Source of the DNA: Burkholderia sp. 8Y
Lineage (GTDB): Bacteria; Pseudomonadota; Gammaproteobacteria; Burkholderiales; Burkholderiaceae
Direction: 5' to 3'
DNA: 64,000 nucleotides
Assembly: GCF_902506145.1 (NCBI RefSeq)
Contig: NZ_LR733520.1
Coordinates: 2,339,476 to 2,403,475, forward strand
In this document: in pieces, positions 1-8,241 of the stretch
Numbering within the stretch: position 1 is the first letter of the stretch
Layout of the letters: each line of letters starts with the position of its first letter
Notes under the pieces: generated by a model
What the model was told of the DNA's origin: nothing
The model's database searches: none
What the model saw: only the letters and a program-made list of their open reading frames with translations
Position numbers and translations under genes: made by a program

Positions 1-603
1 CCAGTGTTCGACGTGACCGTCGATGGAAATGCCGTTGTCGTCGTAGAGCGCGATCAGCTTGTTCAGCTTCAGCGTGCCGGCGAGCGAACAGGCTTCGTGC
101 GAGATGCCTTCCATCAGGCAGCCATCGCCCAGGAACACGTACGTGTAGTGATCGACGATCTTCGCGTCCGCCTTGTTGAACTCGGCGGCGAGCAGGGCTT
201 CGGCGAGCGCCATGCCGACCGCATTGCCGACGCCCTGACCGAGCGGGCCCGTGGTCGTCTCGACGCCCGGCGTGATGCCCACTTCGGGATGGCCCGGCGT
301 CTTCGAATGCAACTGGCGGAAGTTTTTGATCTCGCTCATCGGCAGGTCGTAGCCGGTGAGGTGCAGGAGCGCGTACAGCAGCATGGAGCCGTGACCGTTC
401 GACAAGACGAAACGATCGCGGTCGAACCAGTGCGGATTCGACGGATTGTGCTTCAGATGGCGCGACCACAGCGCGACGCCAATCTCGGCCATGCCCATGG
501 GCATGCCGGGATGACCGGAGTTGGCTTGTTGCACGGCATCCATGGCGAGCGCGCGGATCGCGTTGGCCATGAGGGCGGTCGGGCTGGAAGTCGGGATCGT
601 CAT
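1..603 (-). CDS. tkt: Transketolase, N-terminal part (cut by window edge)
   Basis: Transketolase moves two-carbon ketol units in the pentose phosphate and Calvin-type pathways, using thiamine diphosphate and Mg2+ in the cytoplasm. The 201 codons in the window begin [19 protein letters not shown] and cover the diphosphate-binding half. They include the family segments [23 protein letters not shown] and the cofactor motif [18 protein letters not shown]. The ATG at 603 gives the N-terminus usual for the family. The remaining two thirds of the protein lie beyond position 1. In related genomes gapA and pgk follow tkt, which would fit a Calvin/glycolysis gene group, but that cannot be seen here. 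Confidence 0.96.
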   Translation of the reverse strand, partial: MTIPTSSPTALMANAIRALAMDAVQQANSGHPGMPMGMAEIGVALWSRHLKHNPSNPHWFDRDRFVLSNGHGSMLLYALLHLTGYDLPMSEIKNFRQLHSKTPGHPEVGITPGVETTTGPLGQGVGNAVGMALAEALLAAEFNKADAKIVDHYTYVFLGDGCLMEGISHEACSLAGTLKLNKLIALYDDNGISIDGHVEHW

Positions 604-1015
604 GTCGGGTGTCGGCGGCTACGGAAGCGTGAGGCAGTGCTTTGAAGCAGTGCTGAAATGATCCACGGTGCTTCTTGCCGCTGCCTGTAGCCGGTGCTGG
701 CACCGGACGCCGGACCCGCGGCACACCGCGTTTTCAGTACCGGAACGACGAGAAACGACGAGGATCGGGAGGCGGTCATTCTAACAGACCGGTCCGATTG
801 ACAGGCGTGCGACACGGCGCCGAACGTGCGGCTCCCGGCGTTCGCGGGCATCTTCCGTGCAGCCGCGCGTGTCCGGCGGCGCCGTGTGAAGCCGCACATT
901 CGGCGGCACATCGGCCGCCGGTGCGCGCAAATGCGGCCCCGCGCCGCGGCCCGTCCGCGCGTCATGGCAAAATGCCCTCACTGCCACGAGCAAAAGGCTT
1001 CAAGGAGTGCTTTCG
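604..1015. other. Intergenic region with tkt 5' leader and a palindrome
   Basis: I see no convincing gene in these 412 bases. The sequence holds a perfect inverted repeat (CCGGTGC-TG-GCACCGG, 691-706) without a T-run. On the minus strand there is a -10-like TAGAAT (778-783) that could drive tkt with a leader of roughly 165 nt, but no good -35 box accompanies it. The open frames here overlap on both strands and look like chance products of high GC. Confidence 0.4.
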
Positions 1016-1429
1016 ATGACCGACCCTCGCCCCGCCGACGTCCCCTGGCTGACGCCCTATCTGACCGTGCGCGATGCGCGCGTGAGCATTGCGTTTTACG
1101 AAAAGGCGCTCGGCTTTGCGGTACGTGACAGCGTGAATGACGACGGCACCATCATCCATGTGGAGATGACGTATCGCGGGCAACTGATCCTGATGTTCGC
1201 GCCGGAGGGCGCGTACGGATCGCAGGCGCGCACGCCGAAGAGCGCGGGGCACATGGCGCCGCAGTCCTTCTATCTGTATGTCGACGATGTCGACGCCACC
1301 TTCGCGCATGCGCTCGCCGTTGGCGCAAAGGCGCTCATCGAGCCGCAGGACCAGTTCTGGGGCGACCGCTTCGCGCAGATCGAAGATCCGGACGGCTATC
1401 GCTGGGCGATTGCGCGCCATCTTCGTTGA
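1016..1429 (+). CDS. Glyoxalase/bleomycin-resistance fold (VOC) protein
   Basis: This 137-residue protein has the vicinal-oxygen-chelate fold. It opens with the typical beta-alpha-beta stretch (WLTPYLTVRDARVSIAFYE, then KALGF), continues with HVEMTYRGQLILMF in the first module, and ends in the second module with DQFWGDRFAQIEDPDGYRW. Related proteins are often named glyoxalase or PhnB-like; the substrate cannot be deduced. I chose ATG 1016 because AAGGAG lies 8 nt upstream (1002-1007); the GTG at 1007 would sit inside that ribosome binding site. The gene stands upstream of rsmE on the same strand with a 64 nt gap. Confidence 0.85.
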   Translation: MTDPRPADVPWLTPYLTVRDARVSIAFYEKALGFAVRDSVNDDGTIIHVEMTYRGQLILMFAPEGAYGSQARTPKSAGHMAPQSFYLYVDDVDATFAHALAVGAKALIEPQDQFWGDRFAQIEDPDGYRWAIARHLR

Positions 1430-1493
1430 ACTTGCCGCAAGGCGCTATCCGCGGACCGTGCGTCCGTGATCGACCTGTCCGTGATCGCCCTCC

Positions 1494-2231
1494 ATGCCAC
1501 GTTTTTTCGTTGACGGCCCGCTCGCGGCGGGCGCGACCCTTTCTCTTCCCGACGAAGTCGTTCGCCACGTGCACGTGCTGCGCCTTCAGATCGGCGACGC
1601 GATCACGCTCTTCGACGGAAGCGGCGGCGAGTATCACGGCGCGCTCGTCGAGATCGGCAAACGCGCGGCGCTCGCGCGCATCGACGCGCACAGCGAACGC
1701 GAAGCGGAGCCGCCGTATCGCGTGACGCTCGCGCAGGGCGTCGCGGGCGGCGACAAGATGGACTGGCTGATCGAGAAGACCGTGGAACTGGGCGTCGCGC
1801 AGATCGTGCCGCTCACGGCGGAGCGCGGCGTCGTGCGGCTGGCGGGCGAGCGCGCGCTGCGGCGTCAGGCGCACTGGCAGGCGCTCGTGCGCGCGGCATG
1901 CGAGCAATGCGGACGCAATCGCGTGCCGGAAGTGGCCGCGCCGCGCGATGTCGCCGCATGGCTCGCGGCATTGCCGGACGCAGCCGATGGCGAATTGCGG
2001 CTGCTGCTTTCGCCGCGCGCCGATGTCTCGTTCGCCGCGCTGCCTGGCGAACCGCCGCGCGGTCAGGTCACGATCGTGATCGGTCCGGAAGCCGGCTTTT
2101 CGCCGAAAGAAGAGAGCGAGATCGTCGCGGCGGGGTTTGCGGCGCTCGGTCTCGGACCGCGCGTTCTGCGCACCGAGACGGCCGGTATCGCGGTGCTCGC
2201 GGCGCTGGCCGCGCGCTGGGGCGGATGGTAA
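1494..2231 (+). CDS. rsmE: 16S rRNA (uracil1498-N3)-methyltransferase RsmE
   Basis: RsmE methylates N3 of U1498 in 16S rRNA using S-adenosylmethionine. The 245-residue protein matches the family length. It starts MPRFFVDGPL, has an N-terminal PUA-like part, and carries the SPOUT knot signatures IVIGPEAGFSPKEESEI (about residue 195) and LGPRVLRTETAGIAVL near the C-terminus. The last 11 residues and the stop codon are exactly repeated, as DNA, 281 bp further on (2474-2510), beyond the normal end of the gene. That downstream copy is non-functional. Confidence 0.95.
   Translation: MPRFFVDGPLAAGATLSLPDEVVRHVHVLRLQIGDAITLFDGSGGEYHGALVEIGKRAALARIDAHSEREAEPPYRVTLAQGVAGGDKMDWLIEKTVELGVAQIVPLTAERGVVRLAGERALRRQAHWQALVRAACEQCGRNRVPEVAAPRDVAAWLAALPDAADGELRLLLSPRADVSFAALPGEPPRGQVTIVIGPEAGFSPKEESEIVAAGFAALGLGPRVLRTETAGIAVLAALAARWGGW
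2193..2229 (+). repeat. Duplicated rsmE 3' end, copy A
   Basis: These 37 bases at the end of rsmE (encoding VLAALAARWGGW) recur perfectly at 2474-2510, where they are also followed by a stop codon. A second homologous block, starting GAGCCGCTA at 2373 and 2521 and containing a terminator, is also present twice. Copy A has about 130 bp more than copy B between the gene end and the terminator. The arrangement looks like a tandem duplication of gene end plus terminator, followed by a deletion or insertion. Confidence 0.9.
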
Positions 2232-2390
2232 ACCCGCGCCGCTCGACAACGGCGCGCATGCATCGACCGGCGGACAGGCGACCGTCTGGCGCGGCGTCGA
2301 TTTCGCGTTGATTTCGCGTCGATTGCGTCGGCGTGCGGCTACGCGCCGGCGCTCGACGGCGACGACACCGCTGAGCCGCTATCAAAGAGA

Positions 2391-2416
2391 AACAGCCCGA
2401 TGACGGGCTGTTTTCT
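2391..2416 (+). terminator. Rho-independent terminator after rsmE (first copy)
   Basis: A 9 bp stem AACAGCCCG / CGGGCTGTT with loop ATGA is followed by TTCT. It is the first of two nearly identical terminators behind rsmE. Because A-runs flank the other side, it may also act for the convergent barstar-like gene. Confidence 0.8.
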
Positions 2417-2473
2417 CAACGGCTGGAAAAGGGGCTTCAGTCCCGCGCAACCTGACCGACCCAGACAACCGCC

Positions 2474-2510
2474 GTGCTCGCGGCGCTGGCCGCGCGCTGG
2501 GGCGGATGGT
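2474..2510 (+). repeat. Duplicated rsmE 3' end, copy B
   Basis: This is an exact 37 bp copy of the rsmE C-terminal coding sequence. It is preceded by unrelated sequence, so it cannot be translated as part of an RsmE protein. It continues into a second copy of the terminator block at 2521-2590. Perfect identity over 37 bp suggests the duplication is recent, or that the copies are kept alike by gene conversion. Confidence 0.9.
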
Positions 2511-2536
2511 GAACCGCGCCGAGCCGCTACCAAAGC

Positions 2537-2564
2537 AAAACAGCCCGATCACGGGCTGTTTTCT
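2537..2564. terminator. Second, duplicated terminator between rsmE and the barstar-like gene
   Basis: An 11 bp stem AAAACAGCCCG / CGGGCTGTTTT with loop ATCA has T-runs on both strands. It can therefore end transcription from both sides. It lies 32 bp from the stop codon of the barstar-like gene, and its stem is identical to the first copy except in the loop and flanks. Confidence 0.85.
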
Positions 2565-2595
2565 TAGCTGGAGAAGCGGCTTCGGTCGAGCGGGA

Positions 2596-3168
2596 TCAAA
2601 CAAACGAATAAAACACGCGGAACGCCACGCGCCGCTCGGCCCAGAATTCGGCGGCATCGCGGAACACGTCGAGCAGCGTCTCGCGCCCTTCCTTGTCGAA
2701 TTTCTGCGCGATAGGCAACTGCTCCAGCACGATCACGAAGCCCGGCTGCGAGCCCGCGCGGTGAACGAGGTCGGTCAGGCAATCGTAGAGCGCGTCGTAG
2801 TTCTTCCCGAAATGCTTGGGAAACAGGAACGAAGTCGCGATGGTCTCCAGCACTTCCTGTTTGCTCTGCGCCTGGCCGAGATACGCATACAGAAAATGCT
2901 GGCGGAGGCGGTTCGCCTCGTCAGCGAGTTCCTGCACGCGGAACGCGCGAATCGACTGCACGATGTTCGGCCGCACCGTTGCGAACAAAGACTCCGACTC
3001 GTCGTGCGGATGCGCCGCCGGATGCTCGTTCGGATTCGGCTCGTCATCGGGTCTGTTGTCGTGTTCTGTCATGCGTAGCCGCAATACTCGCTGGAACAGG
3101 TTGCCGTCGCCGGTTGCGAAAAAATCACCCGCGACGCCGTTGTCGTGCGCGTAGATGTTGTCGCTCAT
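2596..3168 (-). CDS. Barstar-like RNase inhibitor with long N-terminal extension
   Basis: The C-terminal ~90 residues match the barstar (barnase inhibitor) family: FPKHFGKNYDALYDCLTDL corresponds to the barnase-binding helix and loop, followed by GFVIVLEQLP and ETLLDVFRDAAEFW. The first ~95 residues are an extra part rich in D, E, N, P and H, then a helical stretch. The whole protein is 190 residues, about twice the length of classical barstar. A GAGGGAT ribosome site precedes the ATG. The gene lies 15 nt after the barnase-like RNase gene on the same strand, so inhibitor and enzyme are probably cotranscribed. The inhibitor has no signal peptide and should be cytoplasmic, protecting the cell before the RNase is exported. 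Confidence 0.9.
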   Translation of the reverse strand: MSDNIYAHDNGVAGDFFATGDGNLFQRVLRLRMTEHDNRPDDEPNPNEHPAAHPHDESESLFATVRPNIVQSIRAFRVQELADEANRLRQHFLYAYLGQAQSKQEVLETIATSFLFPKHFGKNYDALYDCLTDLVHRAGSQPGFVIVLEQLPIAQKFDKEGRETLLDVFRDAAEFWAERRVAFRVFYSFV

Positions 3169-3183
3169 GCCGTTAATCCCTCG

Positions 3184-3705
3184 TTATCCCGCAATGCGTT
3201 TAAAACTGGCGTAGTGGTCGTCCGAGTAATAACAATCGTCGATCTGCCGCTTGGCGCCGCCGCATACGATCCGGCGCGCGCCGCGATCCCGCGCTCGCGG
3301 CGTGGGGACCGTGTATTCGTGGTAATAACCGCGCGCATGCCGTGGCAGCAAGCGTTCGCGGTTGCCGAACACGACGCCGTCTTTCTCGTAAGGGAAAGGC
3401 CCGCCCGCCTGGATCAATTGCAGTGTCTCAACCGCCTGCCTCGGCAATCGCGCGACCGCCACGGTTGCGAAGCCGTCGTTGCGTGCCTGCCGGGTCTCGA
3501 TGGTGGAAGGCCGGCCGGCGTCCGGCTGAATCTTCGCCGGGTCGACCACATTCGCCGGCGCTCCCGCCTTGGCCTGTTCCGCCGCATTCGCCGCATTCGC
3601 CGACGTTGCCGTGTCGGCCGCGCCGCTCCGGGAGTCGTCTTTGCCGCAGCCGCCCAGAATGACGCCGAGTGCGACGATGCAGGCAAGTGCCGTTGCACGC
3701 TTCAC
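3184..3705 (-). CDS. Barnase-like (N1/T1 family) ribonuclease, predicted lipoprotein
   Basis: This 173-residue protein has an N-terminal lipoprotein signal (LGVILGGC, Cys20), a low-complexity Ala-rich linker (about 22-60), and a microbial RNase domain. The catalytic triad of barnase is present: Glu130 in YYHEYTV, Arg145 in GARRIV, and His164 in DDHYASFKRI. I chose the GTG at 3705 because it places the signal peptide at the start; the longer frame to 3861 has a charged, non-export N-terminus. It is followed by the barstar-like gene, so enzyme comes before inhibitor. The role could be RNA scavenging or a weapon against other cells; the sequence does not decide. Confidence 0.88.
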   Translation of the reverse strand: MKRATALACIVALGVILGGCGKDDSRSGAADTATSANAANAAEQAKAGAPANVVDPAKIQPDAGRPSTIETRQARNDGFATVAVARLPRQAVETLQLIQAGGPFPYEKDGVVFGNRERLLPRHARGYYHEYTVPTPRARDRGARRIVCGGAKRQIDDCYYSDDHYASFKRIAG

Positions 3706-3899
3706 GAAACGAATGTCCCCGCGATGAACCGAAAATGCGACAACCACGAAAGATGTAAGGGTATCGCTAATGCCAGAGCGAAGCAACGTTCGGCGGGAAT
3801 TCGGAATTTTTTTCTCAACTCTGCCCGTGCGCAGGTCGAACGACTGAGAAAAAGCAACCACAACTAGCCCGAATCTGAGTGATTTTTAAACCGCTCAAG

Positions 3900-4062
3900 A
3901 TAATAATTGACGTGCTGGGAACGGAAACCTTTGGACAAGCTGCCTCACTTGTCGTCAGTTTCACGGCATGCGCTCCATGTCGAATGCCCTGCGTCTTTAG
4001 GGAACAGCAAATTCCCCCTTGCTCATGCCCCGGCGTGCCGCGTTCGCGGCACGCTTTTTTTT
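3900..4062 (+). ncRNA. Candidate small RNA, unnamed
   Basis: Between the RNase gene and maeB the plus strand shows four hairpins in a row and no credible reading frame. They are GACAAG/CTTGTC (3934-3953), GGCAT/ATGCC (3965-3988), GGGAA/TTCCC (4000-4016) and a strong GC-rich terminator with T8 (4033-4062). No plus-strand gene ends here, so the terminator needs a transcript of its own. A TTGACG at 3907-3912 could be a -35 box, but I see no good -10 behind it, so the 5' end is only a guess. It does not match 4.5S RNA or tmRNA by eye. Confidence 0.45.
4033..4062 (+). terminator. Strong intrinsic terminator of the candidate sRNA
   Basis: The stem GCGTGCCGC / GCGGCACGC with a GTTC loop is followed by eight T. 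It points to the plus strand, whose nearest upstream protein-coding gene on that strand is rsmE, more than 1.8 kb away and already provided with its own terminators. Confidence 0.85.
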
Positions 4063-4065
4063 GCC

Positions 4066-4099
4066 CGAAAAAAAAACGCGGCGGGATGGATCCGCCGCG
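4066..4099 (-). terminator. Rho-independent terminator of maeB
   Basis: On the minus strand the stem CGCGGCGG / CCGCCGCG (4077-4084 with 4092-4099) is followed by a run of T (plus-strand A-run from 4068 to 4076). It lies 27 bp after the maeB stop codon. Confidence 0.88.
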
Positions 4100-4125
4100 T
4101 CAGGCTTCAGGGGTGAGCGAAGCGG

Positions 4126-6420
4126 TCAGCGCGCCGCCGAAGCGTCCGCCACCAGCAGCGCCGTCATATTGACGATCCGCCGCACGGTGGCCGAGGCCGT
4201 CAGCACATGCACCGGCTTGGCCGCGCCGAGCAGAATCGGCCCGATCGCAATATTGTTGCCCGCCGCCGTCTTCAGCAGGTTGTACGAGATGTTCGCCGCG
4301 TCAATGTTCGGCAGGATGAGAAGATTCGCGTCGCCTTCCAGCGTCGATTCAGGCAGCACTTCGCGGCGCAGACGCGCGTCCAGCGCCACGTCGCCATGCA
4401 TTTCGCCGTCCACGTCGAGATCGGGCGCGCGCTCCTTCAGAATGGCGAGCACGTCGCGCATCTTCTGCGCGGTCGGCGCGTTGCTGGTGCCGAAGTTCGA
4501 ATGCGACAGCAGCGCGATCTTAGGCATGATGCCGAAGCGTTTCACTTCTTCCGCCGCGAGGATCGTGATTTCGGCCAGTTGCTCGGGCGTCGGATCGACG
4601 TTCACGTGCGTATCGACCAGAAAAATCTGGCGGCCCGGCAGCACGAGCGCGTTCATCGCCGCGTACACGTTGCAGCCGTCCTTCTTGCCGATCACCTGAT
4701 CGATGAAGTGCAGATGCCGATGCGTCGTGCTCACCGTGCCGCAGATCATGCCGTCGGCTTCGCCCTTCTTGACGAGCATGGACCCGATCAGCGTGGTGCG
4801 GCGGCGCATTTCCAGCTTCGCCATCTGCTCGCTGATGCCCTTGCGCGCCATCATCGTGTAATAGGTCTGCCAGAAGTCGCGGTAACGCTCGTCGTGGTCC
4901 GTGTCGACCACCGTGAAATCGACGCCCGGCGTGAGCCGCAGGCCGAACTTCGTGATGCGCTGGTCGATGACCGCCGGACGGCCGATGAGAATCGGCTTCG
5001 CGATTTTCTCGTCGACCGCGATCTGCACCGCGCGCAGCACGCGCTCTTCCTCGCCTTCCGCGAATACGATGCGCTTCTTCTCCGCCTCCACGCTGCGCGC
5101 AAGCTGGAACACCGGCTTCATCGTCGTGCCGCTGTGATAGACGAACTGCTGCAAGTGCTGCTCGTACGCGTCCATGTCTTCGATCGGACGCGTCGCCACG
5201 CCGCAATCCATCGCGGCCTTCGCCACCGCCGGCGCGATCTTCACGATGAGACGCGGATCGAACGGCTTCGGGATCAGATAGTCCGGCCCGAACGACAAGT
5301 CCTGAATGCCGTACGCCGTCGCGACGATATCGCTCTGTTCCTGGCGCGCGAGTTCGGCGATCGCGTTCACCGCGGCGATTTCCATTTCCTTCGTGATGGT
5401 CGTCGCGCCTGCGTCGAGCGCGCCACGGAAGATGAACGGGAAGCACAGAACGTTGTTGACCTGATTCGGATAGTCCGTGCGGCCGGTGGCGAGCACCGCG
5501 TCCGGACGCACCTCCAGCGCGAGTTCCGGCAGAATTTCCGGCGTCGGATTGGCGAGCGCGAGAATGAGCGGCTTCGCGGCCATGCCCTTCACCATCTCCT
5601 GCTTGAGCACGCCGCCGGCCGACAGACCGAGGAACACGTCCGCGCCTTCAATCACTTCCGCGAGCGTGCGCGTGCTCGTTTCGCGGGCGAAGCGTTCCTT
5701 GTCCGGGTCCATCAGTTCGACGCGGCCTTTGTAGACGACGCCGGCCAGATCCGTCACGAAGATGTTTTCGAGCTTCATGCCGAGATCGACGAGCAAGTCG
5801 AGACACGCGAGCGCCGCCGCGCCCGCGCCCGAGGCGACGAGCTTCACTTCGCCGATATCCTTGCCGACCACCTTGAGCCCGTTGGTGATGGCCGCCGCGA
5901 CGACGATGGCCGTGCCGTGCTGGTCGTCGTGGAACACGGGAATCTTCATGCGCTTGCGCGCCTCGCGCTCGACGATGAAGCAGTCCGGCGCCTTGATGTC
6001 TTCCAGATTGATGCCGCCGAAAGTCGGCTCCAGCGCGGCGATCACGTCCACGAGCTTGTGCGGATCGGTTTCGTTCAGCTCGATGTCGAACACGTCGATG
6101 CCGGCGAACTTCTTGAAGAGCACGGCCTTGCCTTCCATGACCGGCTTCGAGGCGAGCGGCCCGATGTTGCCGAGCCCGAGCACCGCCGTGCCGTTCGACA
6201 CGACGCCGACGAGATTGCTGCGCGCCGTGAAGCGCGCGGCGTTCAGCGGGTCTTCGACGATCGCCTCACACGCGAACGCCACGCCCGGCGAGTACGCCAG
6301 CGCGAGATCGCGCTGGTTGATCATCTGCTTGGTCGGGGCGATCGCGATTTTGCCGGGCGTCGGAAACTCGTGATAATCGAGCGCGGCTTCGCGCAACTTC
6401 ATATTGGCGGGAGTCGTCAT
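4126..6420 (-). CDS. maeB: NADP-dependent malic enzyme (MaeB type, with phosphotransacetylase-like domain)
   Basis: MaeB converts malate to pyruvate and CO2, making NADPH. The 764-residue protein has the two-part build of the family. An N-terminal malic enzyme region (about 1-430) contains [10 protein letters not shown], the metal/substrate stretch [17 protein letters not shown] and an NAD(P)-binding part [16 protein letters not shown]-terminal phosphotransacetylase-like domain (about 445-764) lacks acetyltransferase activity in studied members and serves in allosteric control by acetyl-CoA. I chose ATG 6420 ([18 protein letters not shown]); the 19 extra codons upstream do not fit the family. 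A TACAAT box at 6465-6470 on the minus strand may be its -10 element. Confidence 0.95.
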   Translation of the reverse strand: MTTPANMKLREAALDYHEFPTPGKIAIAPTKQMINQRDLALAYSPGVAFACEAIVEDPLNAARFTARSNLVGVVSNGTAVLGLGNIGPLASKPVMEGKAVLFKKFAGIDVFDIELNETDPHKLVDVIAALEPTFGGINLEDIKAPDCFIVEREARKRMKIPVFHDDQHGTAIVVAAAITNGLKVVGKDIGEVKLVASGAGAAALACLDLLVDLGMKLENIFVTDLAGVVYKGRVELMDPDKERFARETSTRTLAEVIEGADVFLGLSAGGVLKQEMVKGMAAKPLILALANPTPEILPELALEVRPDAVLATGRTDYPNQVNNVLCFPFIFRGALDAGATTITKEMEIAAVNAIAELARQEQSDIVATAYGIQDLSFGPDYLIPKPFDPRLIVKIAPAVAKAAMDCGVATRPIEDMDAYEQHLQQFVYHSGTTMKPVFQLARSVEAEKKRIVFAEGEEERVLRAVQIAVDEKIAKPILIGRPAVIDQRITKFGLRLTPGVDFTVVDTDHDERYRDFWQTYYTMMARKGISEQMAKLEMRRRTTLIGSMLVKKGEADGMICGTVSTTHRHLHFIDQVIGKKDGCNVYAAMNALVLPGRQIFLVDTHVNVDPTPEQLAEITILAAEEVKRFGIMPKIALLSHSNFGTSNAPTAQKMRDVLAILKERAPDLDVDGEMHGDVALDARLRREVLPESTLEGDANLLILPNIDAANISYNLLKTAAGNNIAIGPILLGAAKPVHVLTASATVRRIVNMTALLVADASAAR

Positions 6421-6464
6421 AAGGCGGGCTAGCAGTGCGGGAATTAGAATGGAACTTCGAACGC

Positions 6465-6470
6465 ATTGTA
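6465..6470 (-). promoter_or_regulatory. Possible -10 box of maeB
   Basis: TACAAT on the minus strand, 45 bp before the maeB start, followed by GCG as is common in this group. I could not find a good -35 box at 16-18 bp. Confidence 0.35.
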
Positions 6471-6671
6471 GCGCCAATCCAGCCCCGCTTTCGCGCGCAG
6501 TCCATGCAATTCAGCTACAAGTGCCGTGACCGGAGAACGCCTGATCGCCCGGCGGGGCAAGGCTTTCGACACATCATTCCGTTTTTTCGAGACATGCGGC
6601 GGCGCCCGAAGGCGCAGTCGTTGCCGCGCCGTCTTTCTCTTGCACTGCACAAATAACTCACTTCCCCGACG

Positions 6672-7667
6672 ATGCTTTCCGAGTTCTCCCTGATCGATCG
6701 ATACTTCGCCCGCCGCGCGAAAGCGCCCTCGCCGAGACAGGGCGACGCGCCGCTCGGCATCGGCGATGACTGCGCGCTGATCGCGCCGCCCGCCGGCCAT
6801 CAACTCGCGATCTCGACCGACATGCTCGTCGCCGGCCGCCATTTCTTCCCCGATGTCGATCCGCACGCGCTCGGCCACAAGGCGCTGGCGGTGAACCTCT
6901 CCGACCTCGCCGCGATGGGCGCGAAGCCGCACGCATTCACGCTCGCGCTCGCCTTGCCGCGCGCCGACGAAGCGTGGCTCGCCGCGTTCAGCGACGGCAT
7001 GTTCGCGCTGGCCGAACGCTTCGACTGCGCGCTCGTGGGCGGCGACACGACGGGCGGGCCGCTCAACATCTGCATCACCGTATTCGGCGATATCGCGCAC
7101 GGCGCGGCGCTGCGACGCGATGCAGCAAAACCCGGCGACGACATCTATGTGTCCGGCGTCCTCGGCGATGCCCGCGCAGGTCTCGGCGTCATGCGCGACG
7201 AATGGGCCGCGCCGGACGAAGCGAGCGCGTTGGCATGGAAGCGCGCGCTCGAACGGCCGGAGCCGCGCGTCGCGCTCGGGCTCGGTCTCGCGCTCGGCGG
7301 CATCGCGCATGCGGCACTCGACATCTCCGACGGCCTCGCGGGCGACCTCATGCATATCCTCGCGCGCTCGGGCGTCTCGGCAACCGTCGATGCCGACGCC
7401 GTGCCTTGTTCGGATGCCGTGCGCGCCCTGCCGGAGCCCGCGCGCCGCCAATGCACGCTCGCGGGCGGCGACGACTACGAACTCTGCTTCACCGCGCCGC
7501 GCGCGGCACGCGATGCGGTGGCGCGCGTCGGCGAGCGGGTGGGCGTGCCGCTCGCGCGCATCGGTACAATCGATTCCGCGGGCGTGCCCGCCATCGCCTG
7601 GCGCGACGGCGCGGGCGCGCCGCTCTCCCTGACGTTGCAAGGCTTCGACCATTTCCATGCAGATTGA
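6672..7667 (+). CDS. thiL: Thiamine-monophosphate kinase
   Basis: ThiL phosphorylates thiamine monophosphate to thiamine diphosphate, the cofactor needed by transketolase among others. The 331-residue protein shows the family landmarks: GIGDDCALI (29-37), the ATP/Mg site ISTDMLVAGRHF, NLSDLAAMGA and LVGGDTTGGPLN (121-132), then DISDGLAGDL further on and the C-terminal LAGGDDYELCFT. Its end overlaps pgpA by 11 nt, so the two are translationally linked. A thiL-pgpA-pncC order is common in betaproteobacteria. Confidence 0.96.
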   Translation: MLSEFSLIDRYFARRAKAPSPRQGDAPLGIGDDCALIAPPAGHQLAISTDMLVAGRHFFPDVDPHALGHKALAVNLSDLAAMGAKPHAFTLALALPRADEAWLAAFSDGMFALAERFDCALVGGDTTGGPLNICITVFGDIAHGAALRRDAAKPGDDIYVSGVLGDARAGLGVMRDEWAAPDEASALAWKRALERPEPRVALGLGLALGGIAHAALDISDGLAGDLMHILARSGVSATVDADAVPCSDAVRALPEPARRQCTLAGGDDYELCFTAPRAARDAVARVGERVGVPLARIGTIDSAGVPAIAWRDGAGAPLSLTLQGFDHFHAD

Positions 7668-8202
7668 ACCCAACGCCGCGAGCGAATCTCCGCCGCCGCG
7701 CTCCCCGTCCCCGGCCAAACCGCGCAAGGCGAGCGCGCGTTTCATGCTCACGCATCCGCTGCACATTTTGTCGCTCGGCTTCGGCAGCGGGCTTTCGCCG
7801 ATTGCGCCCGGCACCGTCGGCACGCTCTTCGCGTGGGCGTCGTTCGGGTCGCTCAACCGGCATCTGACGGTGGCGGAATGGGGCGCGCTGATCGCCGTCG
7901 GCTTTATCGCCGGATGCTGGTTTTGCGGCTTTACCGCGAAGAAGATGGGCGTCGCGGACCCGTCGCCGGTCGTGTGGGACGAGATCGTCGCGTTCTGGCT
8001 CGTGCTGCTGGTGGTCACGCCCGCGACGTTCACCGGGCAGTTGTGGGCGTTCATCGTGTTTCGCTTCTTCGACATGGTGAAGCCGCCGCCGATCCGCTAT
8101 TTCGACCGCCATCTGAAAGGCGGCTTTGGCATCATGTTCGATGATCTCGTCGCCGCGTTCTTCAGCCTGCTCGTGATTGCGCTGTGGCGCATGACCCTAT
8201 GA
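7657..8202 (+). CDS. pgpA: Phosphatidylglycerophosphatase A
   Basis: PgpA removes the phosphate from phosphatidylglycerol phosphate in the inner membrane, giving phosphatidylglycerol. The 181-residue protein has a charged, Pro/Ser-rich start of about 25 residues, then the conserved LGFGSGLSPIAPGTVGTLFAW segment (given here in part), several hydrophobic stretches, VWDEIVAFWL with its acidic residues, and the RFFDMVKPPPIRYFD motif. The start overlaps thiL. The length is normal for the family. Confidence 0.94.
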   Translation: MQIEPNAASESPPPRSPSPAKPRKASARFMLTHPLHILSLGFGSGLSPIAPGTVGTLFAWASFGSLNRHLTVAEWGALIAVGFIAGCWFCGFTAKKMGVADPSPVVWDEIVAFWLVLLVVTPATFTGQLWAFIVFRFFDMVKPPPIRYFDRHLKGGFGIMFDDLVAAFFSLLVIALWRMTL

Positions 8203-8241
8203 CCGTATGACGTTTCATTTTCCTGTCTGCGAGACACCGCC

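Noticed and set aside
3868-4062. 4.5S RNA (ffs) or tmRNA as identity of the candidate sRNA
   Set aside because: The conserved GGAAGCAGC loop of 4.5S RNA and the tRNA-like ends of tmRNA are not present.
4207-6432. 741-codon open frame on the plus strand across maeB
   Set aside because: It is antisense to a clear malic enzyme gene and is rich in Arg, His, Asp and Val, as expected from the complement of a GC-rich gene. No motifs or ribosome site.
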